A DNA stretch of 64,000 bases from Janthinobacterium sp. TND4EL3 (GTDB taxonomy: Bacteria; Pseudomonadota; Gammaproteobacteria; Burkholderiales; Burkholderiaceae_D): the NCBI RefSeq assembly GCF_900156175.1, contig NZ_FTMV01000005.1:186001-250000 (forward strand), given 5' to 3'. This document shows positions 18,063-27,403 of the stretch, piece by piece. Made by a program: the position numbers and the translations under genes. The notes under the pieces were generated by a model, which worked only from the letters and a program-made list of their open reading frames with translations, searched no databases and was not told the origin of the DNA. Position 1 is the first letter of the stretch, and every line of letters starts with the position of its first letter.

Positions 18063-19757
18063 ATGGACAAGTACACACCACGCACCTGGGGGCCGGGCGA
18101 ACGCCCGAACCTGCCCGGGTCGCCATCGACGCCCGAACACTCGACGCCCAAGCGTGTCGCGTATTTCATCGTCGGCCTCATCGTCGCACTGACGGGGGGG
18201 CTCGGTAACGGCCTGGTGACGGCCAACCTGCTGAACCTGCAAGGCTCGCTGGGCGCCTATGCGTATCAGATGCAGTGGCTGCCGGCCGCCTACGTGATGA
18301 CCATCGTGTCCATGAATTTGCTGCTGGTGAAGTTCCGCCAGCAGTTCGGCCTGCGCCTGTTTACCGAATTTTTCCTCGTGCTGTATGCGCTCGTAACCTT
18401 TGCCCACCTGTATGCGAACACCTTGCCGTCGGCGATCGCCGTGCGGGCCGCGCACGGCATGGTGGGCGGCGCGCTGGGCGTGCTGGGGCTGTACTACACC
18501 TTGCAGGCGTTTCCCGCGCGGCACCGCCTGAAAGGCGTGGTGCTGGGGTTGGGCTTTGCCCAGTTGGCGCTGCCCCTGGCGCGCATCTTCACGTCCGAGC
18601 TGCTGCAGATCGGCGAATGGCACGGCTTGTACCTGTTCGAACTGGGACTTGCCCTGCTGGCGCTGGGCTGCGTGCTGGCGCTCAAATTGCCGCCCGGCGA
18701 CCGCATGCAAACCTTCGAGCCGCTCGATTTCCTCACCTTTATTTTGTTCGCGCCCGGCATGGCCATGCTGTGCGCCGTGCTGGCGCAGGGGCGCACGGCA
18801 TGGTGGATGGAATCGGAGTGGGTGGGCGTGTGCCTGGCGGCTTCCATCGTGCTCATCGCCGCCTCGCTGGCCATCGAGCATAACCGCGCGCGGCCCTTGC
18901 TCAACACGCGCTGGCTCACCACGGGCAAGATCGCCAAGCTGTTTTTATCCGTGCTGCTGTTTCGCATCGTGCTATCCGAATCGACGGGCGCCGTGGGATT
19001 TCTGCAGGCGCTGGGCCTGAACACGGACCAGATGCAGAACCTGTTCGTCGTCGTGCTGCTGGGCAGCGTCGCGGGCCTGGTGGTCAGCGCGCTGACAATC
19101 AATCCGGCCACGATCCACCGCTCGCTGATGTTCGCGCTGCTGCTGATCGCTGCCGGTGCCCTGATCGACGCGCACGCCACCAGCCAGACGCGCCCCGTCA
19201 ACATGTACCTGAGCCAGTTCCTGCTGGCCTTCGGCGGCACGTATTTTCTGGGGCCCACGATGGTGTCCGGCATGGGCGCCGTGATCGCCGAACCGCGCAA
19301 CCTGGTGAGTTTTTCCGTGATGTTTACCATGACGCAGAACCTGGGCGGCTTGCTCGGGTCGGCCATCGTCGGCACCATCCAGACGGCGCGCGAAAAGTAC
19401 CACTCCAGCCACCTGGTCGAGCACCTGACGATGCTCGACCCGCAGGTGGCCGCGCGCGTGCAGTCCGGTGCCGCAAGCTATGGCGGGGTGCTGATGGACC
19501 CGGCCCTGCGCAGCGCCCAGGGCGTGGCACGCCTGGGTGCCGTCGCCACGCGCGAAGCCAATGTGCTGGCCTATAACGATGTCTTTTTGATGATTGCCGG
19601 CGTCGCCATCACCACCTTGCTGTGGATGCTGGTCAGCCAGTCCTGGACCCGCATTACCACGGGCGCCCGGCGCCTGGTCGGCCCCGTGCGCGATGCGCAG
19701 ACGGCCATGGCCATCGTCCCCATTACCAATTCGGAACCGAGCAATGACAGAAAATAA
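18063..19757 (+). CDS. MFS drug-efflux permease, EmrB/DHA2-like
   Basis: Inner-membrane proton-driven exporter of the 14-segment DHA2 group. The product from ATG 18063 is 564 residues with about 14 hydrophobic segments, starting at KRVAYFIVGLIVALTGGLG near residue 37. It forms the permease of a tripartite pump with the overlapping HlyD-family gene (14-base overlap) and the outer-membrane factor. An alternative TTG at 18003 (584 residues, with AGGAG downstream rather than upstream) is less likely; neither start has a good ribosome site. The substrate is not deducible. Confidence 0.85.
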   Translation: MDKYTPRTWGPGERPNLPGSPSTPEHSTPKRVAYFIVGLIVALTGGLGNGLVTANLLNLQGSLGAYAYQMQWLPAAYVMTIVSMNLLLVKFRQQFGLRLFTEFFLVLYALVTFAHLYANTLPSAIAVRAAHGMVGGALGVLGLYYTLQAFPARHRLKGVVLGLGFAQLALPLARIFTSELLQIGEWHGLYLFELGLALLALGCVLALKLPPGDRMQTFEPLDFLTFILFAPGMAMLCAVLAQGRTAWWMESEWVGVCLAASIVLIAASLAIEHNRARPLLNTRWLTTGKIAKLFLSVLLFRIVLSESTGAVGFLQALGLNTDQMQNLFVVVLLGSVAGLVVSALTINPATIHRSLMFALLLIAAGALIDAHATSQTRPVNMYLSQFLLAFGGTYFLGPTMVSGMGAVIAEPRNLVSFSVMFTMTQNLGGLLGSAIVGTIQTAREKYHSSHLVEHLTMLDPQVAARVQSGAASYGGVLMDPALRSAQGVARLGAVATREANVLAYNDVFLMIAGVAITTLLWMLVSQSWTRITTGARRLVGPVRDAQTAMAIVPITNSEPSNDRK

Positions 19758-20928
19758 GAATCCACCGCCAGCAGCTGCAACGCCTCCAGTCGCATCGGCG
19801 CCAGCGCCCGCCACTTCATCCGCGGCGCAGCCGGACCGGCGCCACCAGTGGCTGTCCGCGCTGGCCTTTGCGGCCGTGGCCCTGGTGGGCGTGCTGATCG
19901 TGCTGTATGCGTGGCGTTTGCCGCCGTTCACCAGTCCCATCGTGACGACGGAAAACGCCACCGTACGCGGGCAGGTGACCATCATCGGCACGCAGCTGTC
20001 GGGCTATGTGGTGGAAGTGACGGTGCAGGACTTCATGGATGTGAAGGAAGGCCAGCTGCTGGTGCGCATCGACGACCGCATCTACCAGCAGCGCTACGAG
20101 CAGGCGCAGGCGCAGCTGGCCGCGCAGCAGGCGGCGCTGTCGAACTGGGCGCAGCAGAAGGCCAGCGCGCAGGCCGGCATCTCCGTCAGCGAGGCAGCGC
20201 TGGCCAATGCGGAAGCGCAGGCGCGCAAGGCCAGCGCGGACTTGAGCCGGGTGGAGCAGCTGGTGGCCGACGGCTCGCTGTCGCAGCGCGAACACGACCA
20301 GTCGCGCGCCACGCAGGCGCAGATGGCGGCCGCGCTGGCGCAGGCCCGCGCCAATCTCGACATCGCCCAGCAGAGCGTGCATTCCGTGGTGGTCAACAAG
20401 CAGGCTTTGGAAGCGGCCGTGGCGAACGCGCAGGCGGCCGTCAAGGCGGCGAAGATCGACCTCGATAACACGCGCATCGTGGCACCCTCCGACGGCCAGC
20501 TGGGCCAGGTGGCAGTGCGCCAGGGCGCGTATGTGAACTCGGGCGCGCAGTTGATGGCGCTGGTGCCGCGTCAGATGTGGGTGATCGCCAATTTCAAGGA
20601 AACGCAGATGAACGGCGTGCAGGAAGGGCAAAGCGCCACTTTCCATGTCGACGCGCTCGACGGCGCCGTGCTGACGGGCCAGGTGGAGCGCATCTCGCCG
20701 GCCACGGGCTCCGAGTTTTCCGTTCTGCCGGCCGATAATGCGACGGGTAACTACCTCAAAATTGCCCAGCGCATTCCCGTGCGCATCCGCATCGATCCGG
20801 GCCAGGCGAATGCGCGCCGCCTTGTGCCCGGCATGTCGGTGGTGGTCAGCGTGGACACGTCGGCCGTGCTGAACGACTCGGCGGACAATCCCGCGCCCCC
20901 GCCTGCGCCGAAGAAGGTCAAGCCATGA
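19744..20928 (+). CDS. HlyD/EmrA-family periplasmic adaptor
   Basis: Membrane-fusion protein linking the MFS permease to the outer-membrane channel. The 394 residues hold a Pro/Ala-rich cytoplasmic N-terminus (1-35), one membrane anchor (LSALAFAAVALVGVLIVLYAW, about 38-58), a lipoyl-like half (TENATVRGQVTIIGTQLSGYV), a long coiled-coil hairpin (about 110-240, rich in Gln/Ala) and the returning lipoyl/beta-barrel part (IVAPSDGQLGQVAVRQGAYV). ATG 19744 overlaps the permease end. The true start is well inside an upstream-extended frame. Confidence 0.92.
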   Translation: MTENKNPPPAAATPPVASAPAPATSSAAQPDRRHQWLSALAFAAVALVGVLIVLYAWRLPPFTSPIVTTENATVRGQVTIIGTQLSGYVVEVTVQDFMDVKEGQLLVRIDDRIYQQRYEQAQAQLAAQQAALSNWAQQKASAQAGISVSEAALANAEAQARKASADLSRVEQLVADGSLSQREHDQSRATQAQMAAALAQARANLDIAQQSVHSVVVNKQALEAAVANAQAAVKAAKIDLDNTRIVAPSDGQLGQVAVRQGAYVNSGAQLMALVPRQMWVIANFKETQMNGVQEGQSATFHVDALDGAVLTGQVERISPATGSEFSVLPADNATGNYLKIAQRIPVRIRIDPGQANARRLVPGMSVVVSVDTSAVLNDSADNPAPPPAPKKVKP

Positions 20929-22319
20929 AGCGCCGTCACCTGCTGATGGCCGCCACGCTGGCGCTGGCAGGCTGCGCCGCCAACGCGCCGCCGCAGCCTG
21001 CATCGGCACTGCAGCTGCCGTCCGCCTGGCGCGCGCAAGCCATCGGCGCACCCGCGGCGACGGGTGCCCAGGTCGAGCAGCTGTGGTGGCAAGCCTTCGG
21101 CGACCCGGTCTTGAGCGACCTGGTGGGTGAGGCGCTGGCGCGCAATGGCGACTTGCGCGTGGCGCGCGCCCGGGTGCAGGAATACCGCGCGCGCCTGGCG
21201 CAGGCCGACGCGAACCGCGCGCCCAATCTGGCCTTCGACGGTTCGCCCACGCGCACGCGCACCCTGGCGTCCAGCGGCCAACCATATGTGACGAATGTCT
21301 TCCAGGCGGAACTGCAGGCCAGCTATGAAATCGACGTGTGGGGCCGGCTGGCCAGTCTGAGCGATGCAGCCGGCGAGAGCTACCGCGCCGAGCAGGCCAG
21401 CCTTGACGCGGCGGCCCTGTCGATCGCCGCCAGCGTGGCGACCAGTTACCTGAACCTGCGCGGCCTTGATGCCCAACTGGAGCTGATCCAGTCGACCCTG
21501 CAGCTGCGCGAACAGTCGCGCGAGCTGGCGCGCAAGCAGTTCGAGGTGGGCTACAGCTCGCGCCTGGAATGGCTGCAGGCGCAATCGGAATACCATGCTG
21601 CTGCCGAGCAGGTGCCGCAGCTGCAGCGGCAGATCTTCGAACAGGAAAATGCGCTGGCCGTGCTCGTTGGCGGCAATCCCGGCCCCGTCGCGCGCGGCTT
21701 GCCGCTGGCCGAGCTGGCGGCGCCTGGGGTGCCGGCCGGTTTGCCGTCCGAACTGCTGCGCCGGCGGCCCGATATCGCGCGCGCGGAGCATAACCTGGCG
21801 GCCGCCAACGCCAGCCTGGCCGCCACGCGCGACCAGCTGCTGCCCTCGTTCAAGCTGACGGCCGTCGGCGGCGGGCAGGCCACGACGCTCACCGATTTCC
21901 TGCATGCGCCGACCGCGCTGTGGCGCCTGACGGCGCTGGCGGCCGGCCCCCTGTTCGACGGCGGCCGCGTGCAGGCGCAGACGGATGCGGCCGGCGCGCA
22001 GCGCGACCAGCTCGTGTATGCGTATGAAAACGTGGTGCGCAACGCCTTCGCCGAAACGGAAAACAGCCTGGGCGCCCTTTACCGCCTGCAGCAGCAGGCC
22101 GTGGAAAACGACGCGCGCCGCGCGGCGGCGGCGGACACCCTGCGCATCGCGCACAACCGCTACCGCAATGGCTACGCCTCGTACCTGGAGGAACTCGACG
22201 CCCAGCGCACCCTGTACAGCGCCGACGTGGGACTGCTGCAGTTGAAGACGCGCATCCTCGTGGCCGCGGTCGACTTGTACCGCGCCATGGGCGGCGGCTG
22301 GTCGGCCAGGGGCCAGTAG
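20925..22319 (+). CDS. Outer-membrane efflux factor, NodT/OprM family lipoprotein
   Basis: TolC-like outer-membrane channel of the MFS tripartite pump. The 464 residues start MKRRHLLMAATLALAGCAA, a lipoprotein signal with Cys17. The two internally duplicated TolC halves contain the usual LVGEALARNGDLRVARARVQEYRA and LRRRPDIARAEHNLAAANA motifs. ATG 20925 overlaps the adaptor stop (ATGA), so the three genes form one operon of permease, adaptor and channel. No regulator gene is directly adjacent. Confidence 0.94.
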   Translation: MKRRHLLMAATLALAGCAANAPPQPASALQLPSAWRAQAIGAPAATGAQVEQLWWQAFGDPVLSDLVGEALARNGDLRVARARVQEYRARLAQADANRAPNLAFDGSPTRTRTLASSGQPYVTNVFQAELQASYEIDVWGRLASLSDAAGESYRAEQASLDAAALSIAASVATSYLNLRGLDAQLELIQSTLQLREQSRELARKQFEVGYSSRLEWLQAQSEYHAAAEQVPQLQRQIFEQENALAVLVGGNPGPVARGLPLAELAAPGVPAGLPSELLRRRPDIARAEHNLAAANASLAATRDQLLPSFKLTAVGGGQATTLTDFLHAPTALWRLTALAAGPLFDGGRVQAQTDAAGAQRDQLVYAYENVVRNAFAETENSLGALYRLQQQAVENDARRAAAADTLRIAHNRYRNGYASYLEELDAQRTLYSADVGLLQLKTRILVAAVDLYRAMGGGWSARGQ

Positions 22320-22427
22320 CCCGTACATGCGCGGCGTGGAGGTTCGCCTCGGCCGGTGTAATATCTCGCAGGGGAAAGCGGCGGCATGGTGCCAGCTGCT
22401 CCCTTCACGAACGGACGAGGTCGCGGC

Positions 22428-23168
22428 ATGACGATTTTTGGCATAGGCATTCACATCCTGATCGCGGTATTTTTTGCGATCCACGTGGTGCGCAACGGGC
22501 AGCAACTGTACTGGCTGCTCATTTTATTCATGTTCCCGCTGCTGGGCAGCGTCGTGTATTTCTTCGCCATCTACCTGCCCAATTCGCGCTTGCCGCAAGG
22601 CGCGCGCAAGGTCGCTTCGGTGGCCGTGCAGGTGCTCGATCCGAACCGCGAATTGCGCGAGGCGAAGGCCGCCTTCGAGTACACGCCGACGGCGCAAAAC
22701 CAGATGCGCCTGGCCAGCGCGCAGCTGGAGGCGGGCGATGCGCAGGAAGCGGCAGCGACGTACGAAGCCTGCCTGCGGGGCGCGTTTTCATCGGACCTGG
22801 AAATTCGCCTGGGCGCGGCGCGTGCCTATCTGGAATGTGCGCGCGGCGCCGAAGCGCTGACGCACCTGGAATTCATCCGCCGCATGGATATCCATTTTCG
22901 TCCCGAGATGGTGTCCCTGCTGACGGCGCGCGCGCTGGCGCAGAGCGGGCGACAGCAAGAAGCGAAAGCGGAATTCGACGATGCGCTGACGCGCTACAAC
23001 AGCTTCGAGTGCCGCGCCGAGTGCGCGATCTGGGCGCTGCAGCAAGGCGACAAGGTGCTGTCGGAACGCCTGCTGCTCGATATCGACAGCGCCATGGCCC
23101 GCTGGAGCAGCCATACGCGGGCCATGTATGCGCCGCTGCTGGCGCGCCTGGAGGCGGCGCGCCGTTGA
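22428..23168 (+). CDS. Two-pass membrane protein with TPR-like repeats
   Basis: A 246-residue protein. Residues about 3-60 hold two hydrophobic segments (FGIGIHILIAVFFAIHVV and LYWLLILFMFPLLGSVVYFFAIYLP) that resemble the phospholipase-D N-terminal membrane module. Residues about 85-245 are alpha-helical TPR-like repeats (MRLASAQLEAGDAQEAAATYEACL, LLTARALAQSGRQQEAKAEF). ATG 22428 has GAGG upstream and removes a non-family N-terminal extension. It lies 108 bases after the efflux operon and converges with the lipoprotein gene 18 bases on. Function is unknown; a scaffold or assembly role is only a guess. Confidence 0.7.
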   Translation: MTIFGIGIHILIAVFFAIHVVRNGQQLYWLLILFMFPLLGSVVYFFAIYLPNSRLPQGARKVASVAVQVLDPNRELREAKAAFEYTPTAQNQMRLASAQLEAGDAQEAAATYEACLRGAFSSDLEIRLGAARAYLECARGAEALTHLEFIRRMDIHFRPEMVSLLTARALAQSGRQQEAKAEFDDALTRYNSFECRAECAIWALQQGDKVLSERLLLDIDSAMARWSSHTRAMYAPLLARLEAARR

Positions 23169-23186
23169 TGGCTTGCCGGTGCCGGC

Positions 23187-24146
23187 CTACACGCCAGGCA
23201 CTGGATTCTTCCCTTCAAGCAGTTTATATCCCTTGCCATCGAAGCCATAGCGCGCGTGGCCGTTCAGGGGCGTGGCGATGCGCGGCGGGTCTTCGTCCGG
23301 CTTGACCGTGACGCCTGGCTTGATCTTTTCCGACGCGCCCTTGAAGTCGATCAGCAAGTCATCGTAGGCGCCGCCATTGCGCGCTGGCGCGAAGCGCCAG
23401 TTTCCCTTGACCATCCAGCACTCTTCCGTTTCAGGCCCGCAGGCGCCCGAATTGTCCGAATACAGGTCGATGCCGCCATCGATCGCGGTCACCTTGCCAT
23501 CGCCGATTTCAAACAGGGCCAGCTGGGTGATGGTGTAGCCCTGGCCCGTATAGCCATGGCGGATCGCCAGTCCCGGCTTGTTCGCGCCCAGCATGACCCA
23601 GTGCACTTCGCCGAGCTGCCCTGATGAGCCGAGTGTGGCGATGTTTTCCAGGCGTTTCACGACTTGCCACTGGCCGTCTTTCGGCGTGCCCTTGGGTGCC
23701 AGGAAAAAGACATTCAGCAGCCCCGGCGAGGCATGCGCCGATTCGGCCGTGCCTTCCGTGTTGGCCGTTTCCGCATTCGCCACCAGGATGGCGCTGCCAT
23801 CGGGCAGCAGCTTGTGGCTGACGGCGCTGACGACATAACTGAGCTTGTCGACGTGGTTGTCCGGATCGGACAGGTCGGCCAGCGCATCGTCGCTGTCGCT
23901 GCGGTAGGCCTTGCCGAAGACGGCGCGCATCATGCCTGCTTCGCGTTCGCGCGCCTGCGGCGTGTTCATTTCGTCGGTCTTGGGGGCTGTGGCGGATGGC
24001 GGCGGTGCCATGTCGGCCGGCGCCGGTTCGACGGCTGCTGCAGGCGCGTCGGCGGCTTCCTGTGCCTTGGCGGGCGCGTTTTTTTCCGAGCAGGCGCCCA
24101 GCAGGGAGCAGATCAACAGCAGGGCCAGCGGAGTGGGGTAATTCAT
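23187..24146 (-). CDS. Hypothetical lipoprotein
   Basis: A 319-residue envelope lipoprotein. The signal MNYPTPLALLLICSLLGAC places the lipid-modified Cys at residue 19. A low-complexity Ala/Pro/Glu linker follows (about 25-60), then a globular domain with several Gly/Asp-rich turns, including GKAYRSDSDDALADLSDPDNH and an acidic DDALADL element. A CGPETEECWMVKGNW segment near residue 240 could hold a disulfide. I do not recognise the family. It is a single gene between the convergent TPR gene and the RND operon. Confidence 0.7.
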   Translation of the reverse strand: MNYPTPLALLLICSLLGACSEKNAPAKAQEAADAPAAAVEPAPADMAPPPSATAPKTDEMNTPQAREREAGMMRAVFGKAYRSDSDDALADLSDPDNHVDKLSYVVSAVSHKLLPDGSAILVANAETANTEGTAESAHASPGLLNVFFLAPKGTPKDGQWQVVKRLENIATLGSSGQLGEVHWVMLGANKPGLAIRHGYTGQGYTITQLALFEIGDGKVTAIDGGIDLYSDNSGACGPETEECWMVKGNWRFAPARNGGAYDDLLIDFKGASEKIKPGVTVKPDEDPPRIATPLNGHARYGFDGKGYKLLEGKNPVPGV

Positions 24147-24277
24147 AGGCAGGGCAGATTGCGTTCATGGAGAATGGGCGCAGTATGCCAGATAGATGAA
24201 AGCGGGGGAGCGCGGCCTGGCGGCTGGTCCCTCGCTTCCTTGCCCGCAGGGGGCGTTTTTGCAATCAGCCTTGGCGC

Positions 24278-27200
24278 TTATTTTTCCAGCGCCACCCTGT
24301 CATCGCGCCGCGCGGGCGCCTTCTGGCGGCGCAGTTTCGCCATGCCGCGCTTGAGCAGGTGCTCCAGGTCGTCGATATAAGTGAACACGGCCGGCACCAC
24401 CAGCAGGCTCAATAAGGTCGAGGTGATCAGGCCGCCGATGACGGTGATGGCCATCGGCGAACGGAAGCTGGGGTCGGCGCCCCAGCCCAGCGCCAGCGGC
24501 ATCATGCCGGCGCCCATGGCAATCGTCGTCATCAGGATGGGCCGGCTGCGCTTGTGGCAGGCGTCGACCAGCGCGTCGAAGCGGTTCATGCCCGCCTGGC
24601 GCGCCAGGATCGCATAGTCGACCAGCAGGATGGAGTTCTTCGTGACGATCCCCATCAGCATGATCAGGCCGATCATCGACGGCATCGACAGCGCGCTGCC
24701 CGTGATCAGGAGCGCCACGAAGGCGCCGCCGATCGACAGCGGCAGCGCCGCCAGGATAGTCACCGGCTGCATGAAGTCCTTGAACAGCAGCACCAGCACG
24801 CAGTAGATGCACAGCACGCCGATCAGCATGGCCAGGCCGAAGCTGGCGAACAGCGAGGCCATCTCCTGCGCGTCGCCCAGTTCGGCGATCTTCACGGACG
24901 GCGGCAAATTCTTCATCGACGGCAGCGCGCGCGCTTCTTCATTCAGTTCGCCGAGCGTGCGCGAACCGAGTTCCACGTCGAGGGTGACGTTGCGGCTGCG
25001 GTTCAACCGGTCGATCTGTGCCGGGCCGCTTTCCATCGTCACCGTGGCCACGTTCGCCAGGCGCACGGAGCCATTCTTGCCGGGCACGGTCAGGCGCTCG
25101 ATGGCGGCCAGGTCGGCGCGCACGCTGTCGGGCAGCTTGACGCGGATCGGCACCTGCCGTTCGGGCAGGTTCATTTTCGTCAGGTCCGTGTCGTAGTCGC
25201 CGGCCGTGGCCACGCGCACGGTCTCGCCGATGGCTGCCGCCGTCACGCCCAGGTCCGCCGCCTTGGCGAAATCGGGGCGCACGATGATTTCCGGACGTAC
25301 CAGCGAGGCGCTGGAATTGACGTTGCCGATGCCTTTCAGGCCGCGCAGTTCACGCTCGACCTTTTGCGCCGCCGTCGTCAAAGCCACCGGGTCTTCCGAG
25401 CGCAGCACCAGTTGCATCTTGACGCCCGTGTCGGGTGGTCCCACCGTGAAGCGGGCACCCGGGATCGCATCGAGCTTGTGGCGCAGCTGCGTTTCCAGGT
25501 CCGCCATCGATTCCTTGCGCTCCGTGCGGTGCACGGTGGTCAGGGTCAGCACGGCGCGGCGCGCCTCGGCCGCCGCGCCTGGGGCGAAGGCGTCGCCGCT
25601 GGAGCCCCCGCCGATCGAACTGAAGACGCCCTGGATACCCGGCGTGCGCATGGCAGCATCGCGCGCCATGGCTGCCACGGCCTGCGTTTCTGCCAGGGTG
25701 GAGCCGGGCGGCAGTTCCAGATTGATCTGCGTCTGTGCGCGGTCGGCGGCCGGCACGAAACCGGTCGGCAGCAGCGGCACGAGCAGGATGGAACCGACAA
25801 AGAACAGGCCTGCGGCGATGGCCGTGACGCCGCGGTGCTTCAGGCACCAGCGCATCACGCGCAGGTAGCGCGCCATCAGCCAGCTGTCCTGCTCTTCCTT
25901 GTGCGGCAGCGGCTTCAGGATGTACGCTGCCATCATCGGCGTGAGCAGTCGCGCCACCACCAGCGAGGCCAGCACGGCCAGCACGGCCGTCCAGCCGAAC
26001 TGCTTGAAGAACAGGCCGGGAATGCCGCTCATGAAGGCCGTCGGCAGGAACACGGCCACCAGCGCGAAGGTGGTGGCGATCACCGCCATGCCGATTTCAT
26101 CGGCCGCTTCCATGGCCGCTTCCATGGGCGACTTGCCCATGCGCAGATGGCGCTCGATGTTTTCGATTTCCACGATGGCGTCGTCGACCAGCACGCCGAC
26201 GACCAGGGCCAGCGACAGCAGGGTGACGGTGTTGAGCGTGTAGCCGAACCAGTAGATGCCGAGGAAAGCCGGCATCACGGACAGGGGCAGGGCGGCCGCT
26301 GCCACCAGGGTGGCGCGCCAGTCGCGCAGGAACCACCACACCACCAGCACGGCCAGCAGAGCGCCCTCGTACAGCAGCTCCATGGAGCCTTCGAAGTTTT
26401 CCTCGACGGGGAAGGCATTGTCGATCGACTGCTGCAGCACCACGCTGGGGTTTTCCTTCTGCAGGTCGGCGATGGCGGCGCGCGCGCCCTTGGCGACGGC
26501 CACCTCGCTGGCGCCCTTGGTGCGGAACACCTCGAAGGCGACCACGGTCTTGCCGTCCTGCTCGGCCAGCGCGCGCGGTTCGGCGATGGTGTCGCGCACG
26601 GTGGCGACCTGCTCCAGGCGCACGTGGCGTCCGTCCGGCAGGGGAATGTCGATTTTCGCCAGTTCATCGGCCGTCTTGACCGTGGCGATGGTGCGCACCG
26701 ACTGTTCGGCGCCACTGACGTCGCCCCGGCCGCCCGGCGCTTCGCGCTGCACCAGGCGCAGCTGGCGCGACACGTCGAGTGCCGACACCTTCAGCGCCGC
26801 CATGCGCGCCTCGTCGAGTTCCACCTGGATTTCGCGGTAGACGCCGCCCACGCGGGTGACGGCGCCCACGCCGGGCACGGTCAAGAGGCGCTTGGCCACC
26901 GTATTGTCGACGTACCAGGACAGGTCGGGCGCGTCGAGCGGATTATCGACACCGGGTTTCGCCGTGGCGATAAAGGTCAGCACCACGCGCCCAGCCGTGG
27001 ACGCCTTGGTGACGGTGGGGTCGCGCAGTTCGGCCGGCATGTCCGCCTTGACCCTTGCGACGGCGTCGCGCACGTCGTTGACGGCTTCGGCGATCTGCTT
27101 TTCCAGGATGAATTCGACGGTCACCGTGACGACGCCATCGAGCACCTTGGTGTAGATGTTTTTCACGCCTTGCAGGGTGGCGACGGAGTCTTCGATCTTG

Positions 27201-27394
27201 CGCGCCACTTCCGTTTCCAGCTGGGCCGGCGCTGCACCGGGCAGCACCGCGCTGACGGTGACGATGGGCAGTTCGATGTCGGGAAAATCCTGCACCGGAT
27301 TGGCCTTGTAGGCCAGCAGGCCGGCCAGGGTCAAGAGCGCGAACAGCATGATGGCCGGGATCGGGTTCTTGATCGAGAGGGAGGAAAAATTCAT
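24278..27394 (-). CDS. RND-family (HAE1-type) multidrug efflux permease
   Basis: Inner-membrane, proton-driven trimeric pump of the AcrB class. The 1038 residues match AcrB-type length, with the duplicated 6+6 transmembrane layout, the N-terminus SIKNPIPAIMLFALLTLAG, the proton-relay Asp pair in VLVDDAIVEIENIERHL (TM4) and the TM10 lysine in GIVTKNSILLVDYA. It is the last gene of a four-gene operon (regulator, outer-membrane factor, adaptor, pump) with a 9-base gap from the adaptor. A drug or organic-substrate role is expected; a metal-pump (CzcA) assignment is less likely. Confidence 0.95.
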   Translation of the reverse strand: MNFSSLSIKNPIPAIMLFALLTLAGLLAYKANPVQDFPDIELPIVTVSAVLPGAAPAQLETEVARKIEDSVATLQGVKNIYTKVLDGVVTVTVEFILEKQIAEAVNDVRDAVARVKADMPAELRDPTVTKASTAGRVVLTFIATAKPGVDNPLDAPDLSWYVDNTVAKRLLTVPGVGAVTRVGGVYREIQVELDEARMAALKVSALDVSRQLRLVQREAPGGRGDVSGAEQSVRTIATVKTADELAKIDIPLPDGRHVRLEQVATVRDTIAEPRALAEQDGKTVVAFEVFRTKGASEVAVAKGARAAIADLQKENPSVVLQQSIDNAFPVEENFEGSMELLYEGALLAVLVVWWFLRDWRATLVAAAALPLSVMPAFLGIYWFGYTLNTVTLLSLALVVGVLVDDAIVEIENIERHLRMGKSPMEAAMEAADEIGMAVIATTFALVAVFLPTAFMSGIPGLFFKQFGWTAVLAVLASLVVARLLTPMMAAYILKPLPHKEEQDSWLMARYLRVMRWCLKHRGVTAIAAGLFFVGSILLVPLLPTGFVPAADRAQTQINLELPPGSTLAETQAVAAMARDAAMRTPGIQGVFSSIGGGSSGDAFAPGAAAEARRAVLTLTTVHRTERKESMADLETQLRHKLDAIPGARFTVGPPDTGVKMQLVLRSEDPVALTTAAQKVERELRGLKGIGNVNSSASLVRPEIIVRPDFAKAADLGVTAAAIGETVRVATAGDYDTDLTKMNLPERQVPIRVKLPDSVRADLAAIERLTVPGKNGSVRLANVATVTMESGPAQIDRLNRSRNVTLDVELGSRTLGELNEEARALPSMKNLPPSVKIAELGDAQEMASLFASFGLAMLIGVLCIYCVLVLLFKDFMQPVTILAALPLSIGGAFVALLITGSALSMPSMIGLIMLMGIVTKNSILLVDYAILARQAGMNRFDALVDACHKRSRPILMTTIAMGAGMMPLALGWGADPSFRSPMAITVIGGLITSTLLSLLVVPAVFTYIDDLEHLLKRGMAKLRRQKAPARRDDRVALEK

Positions 27395-27403
27395 GGCCTC
27401 TCC

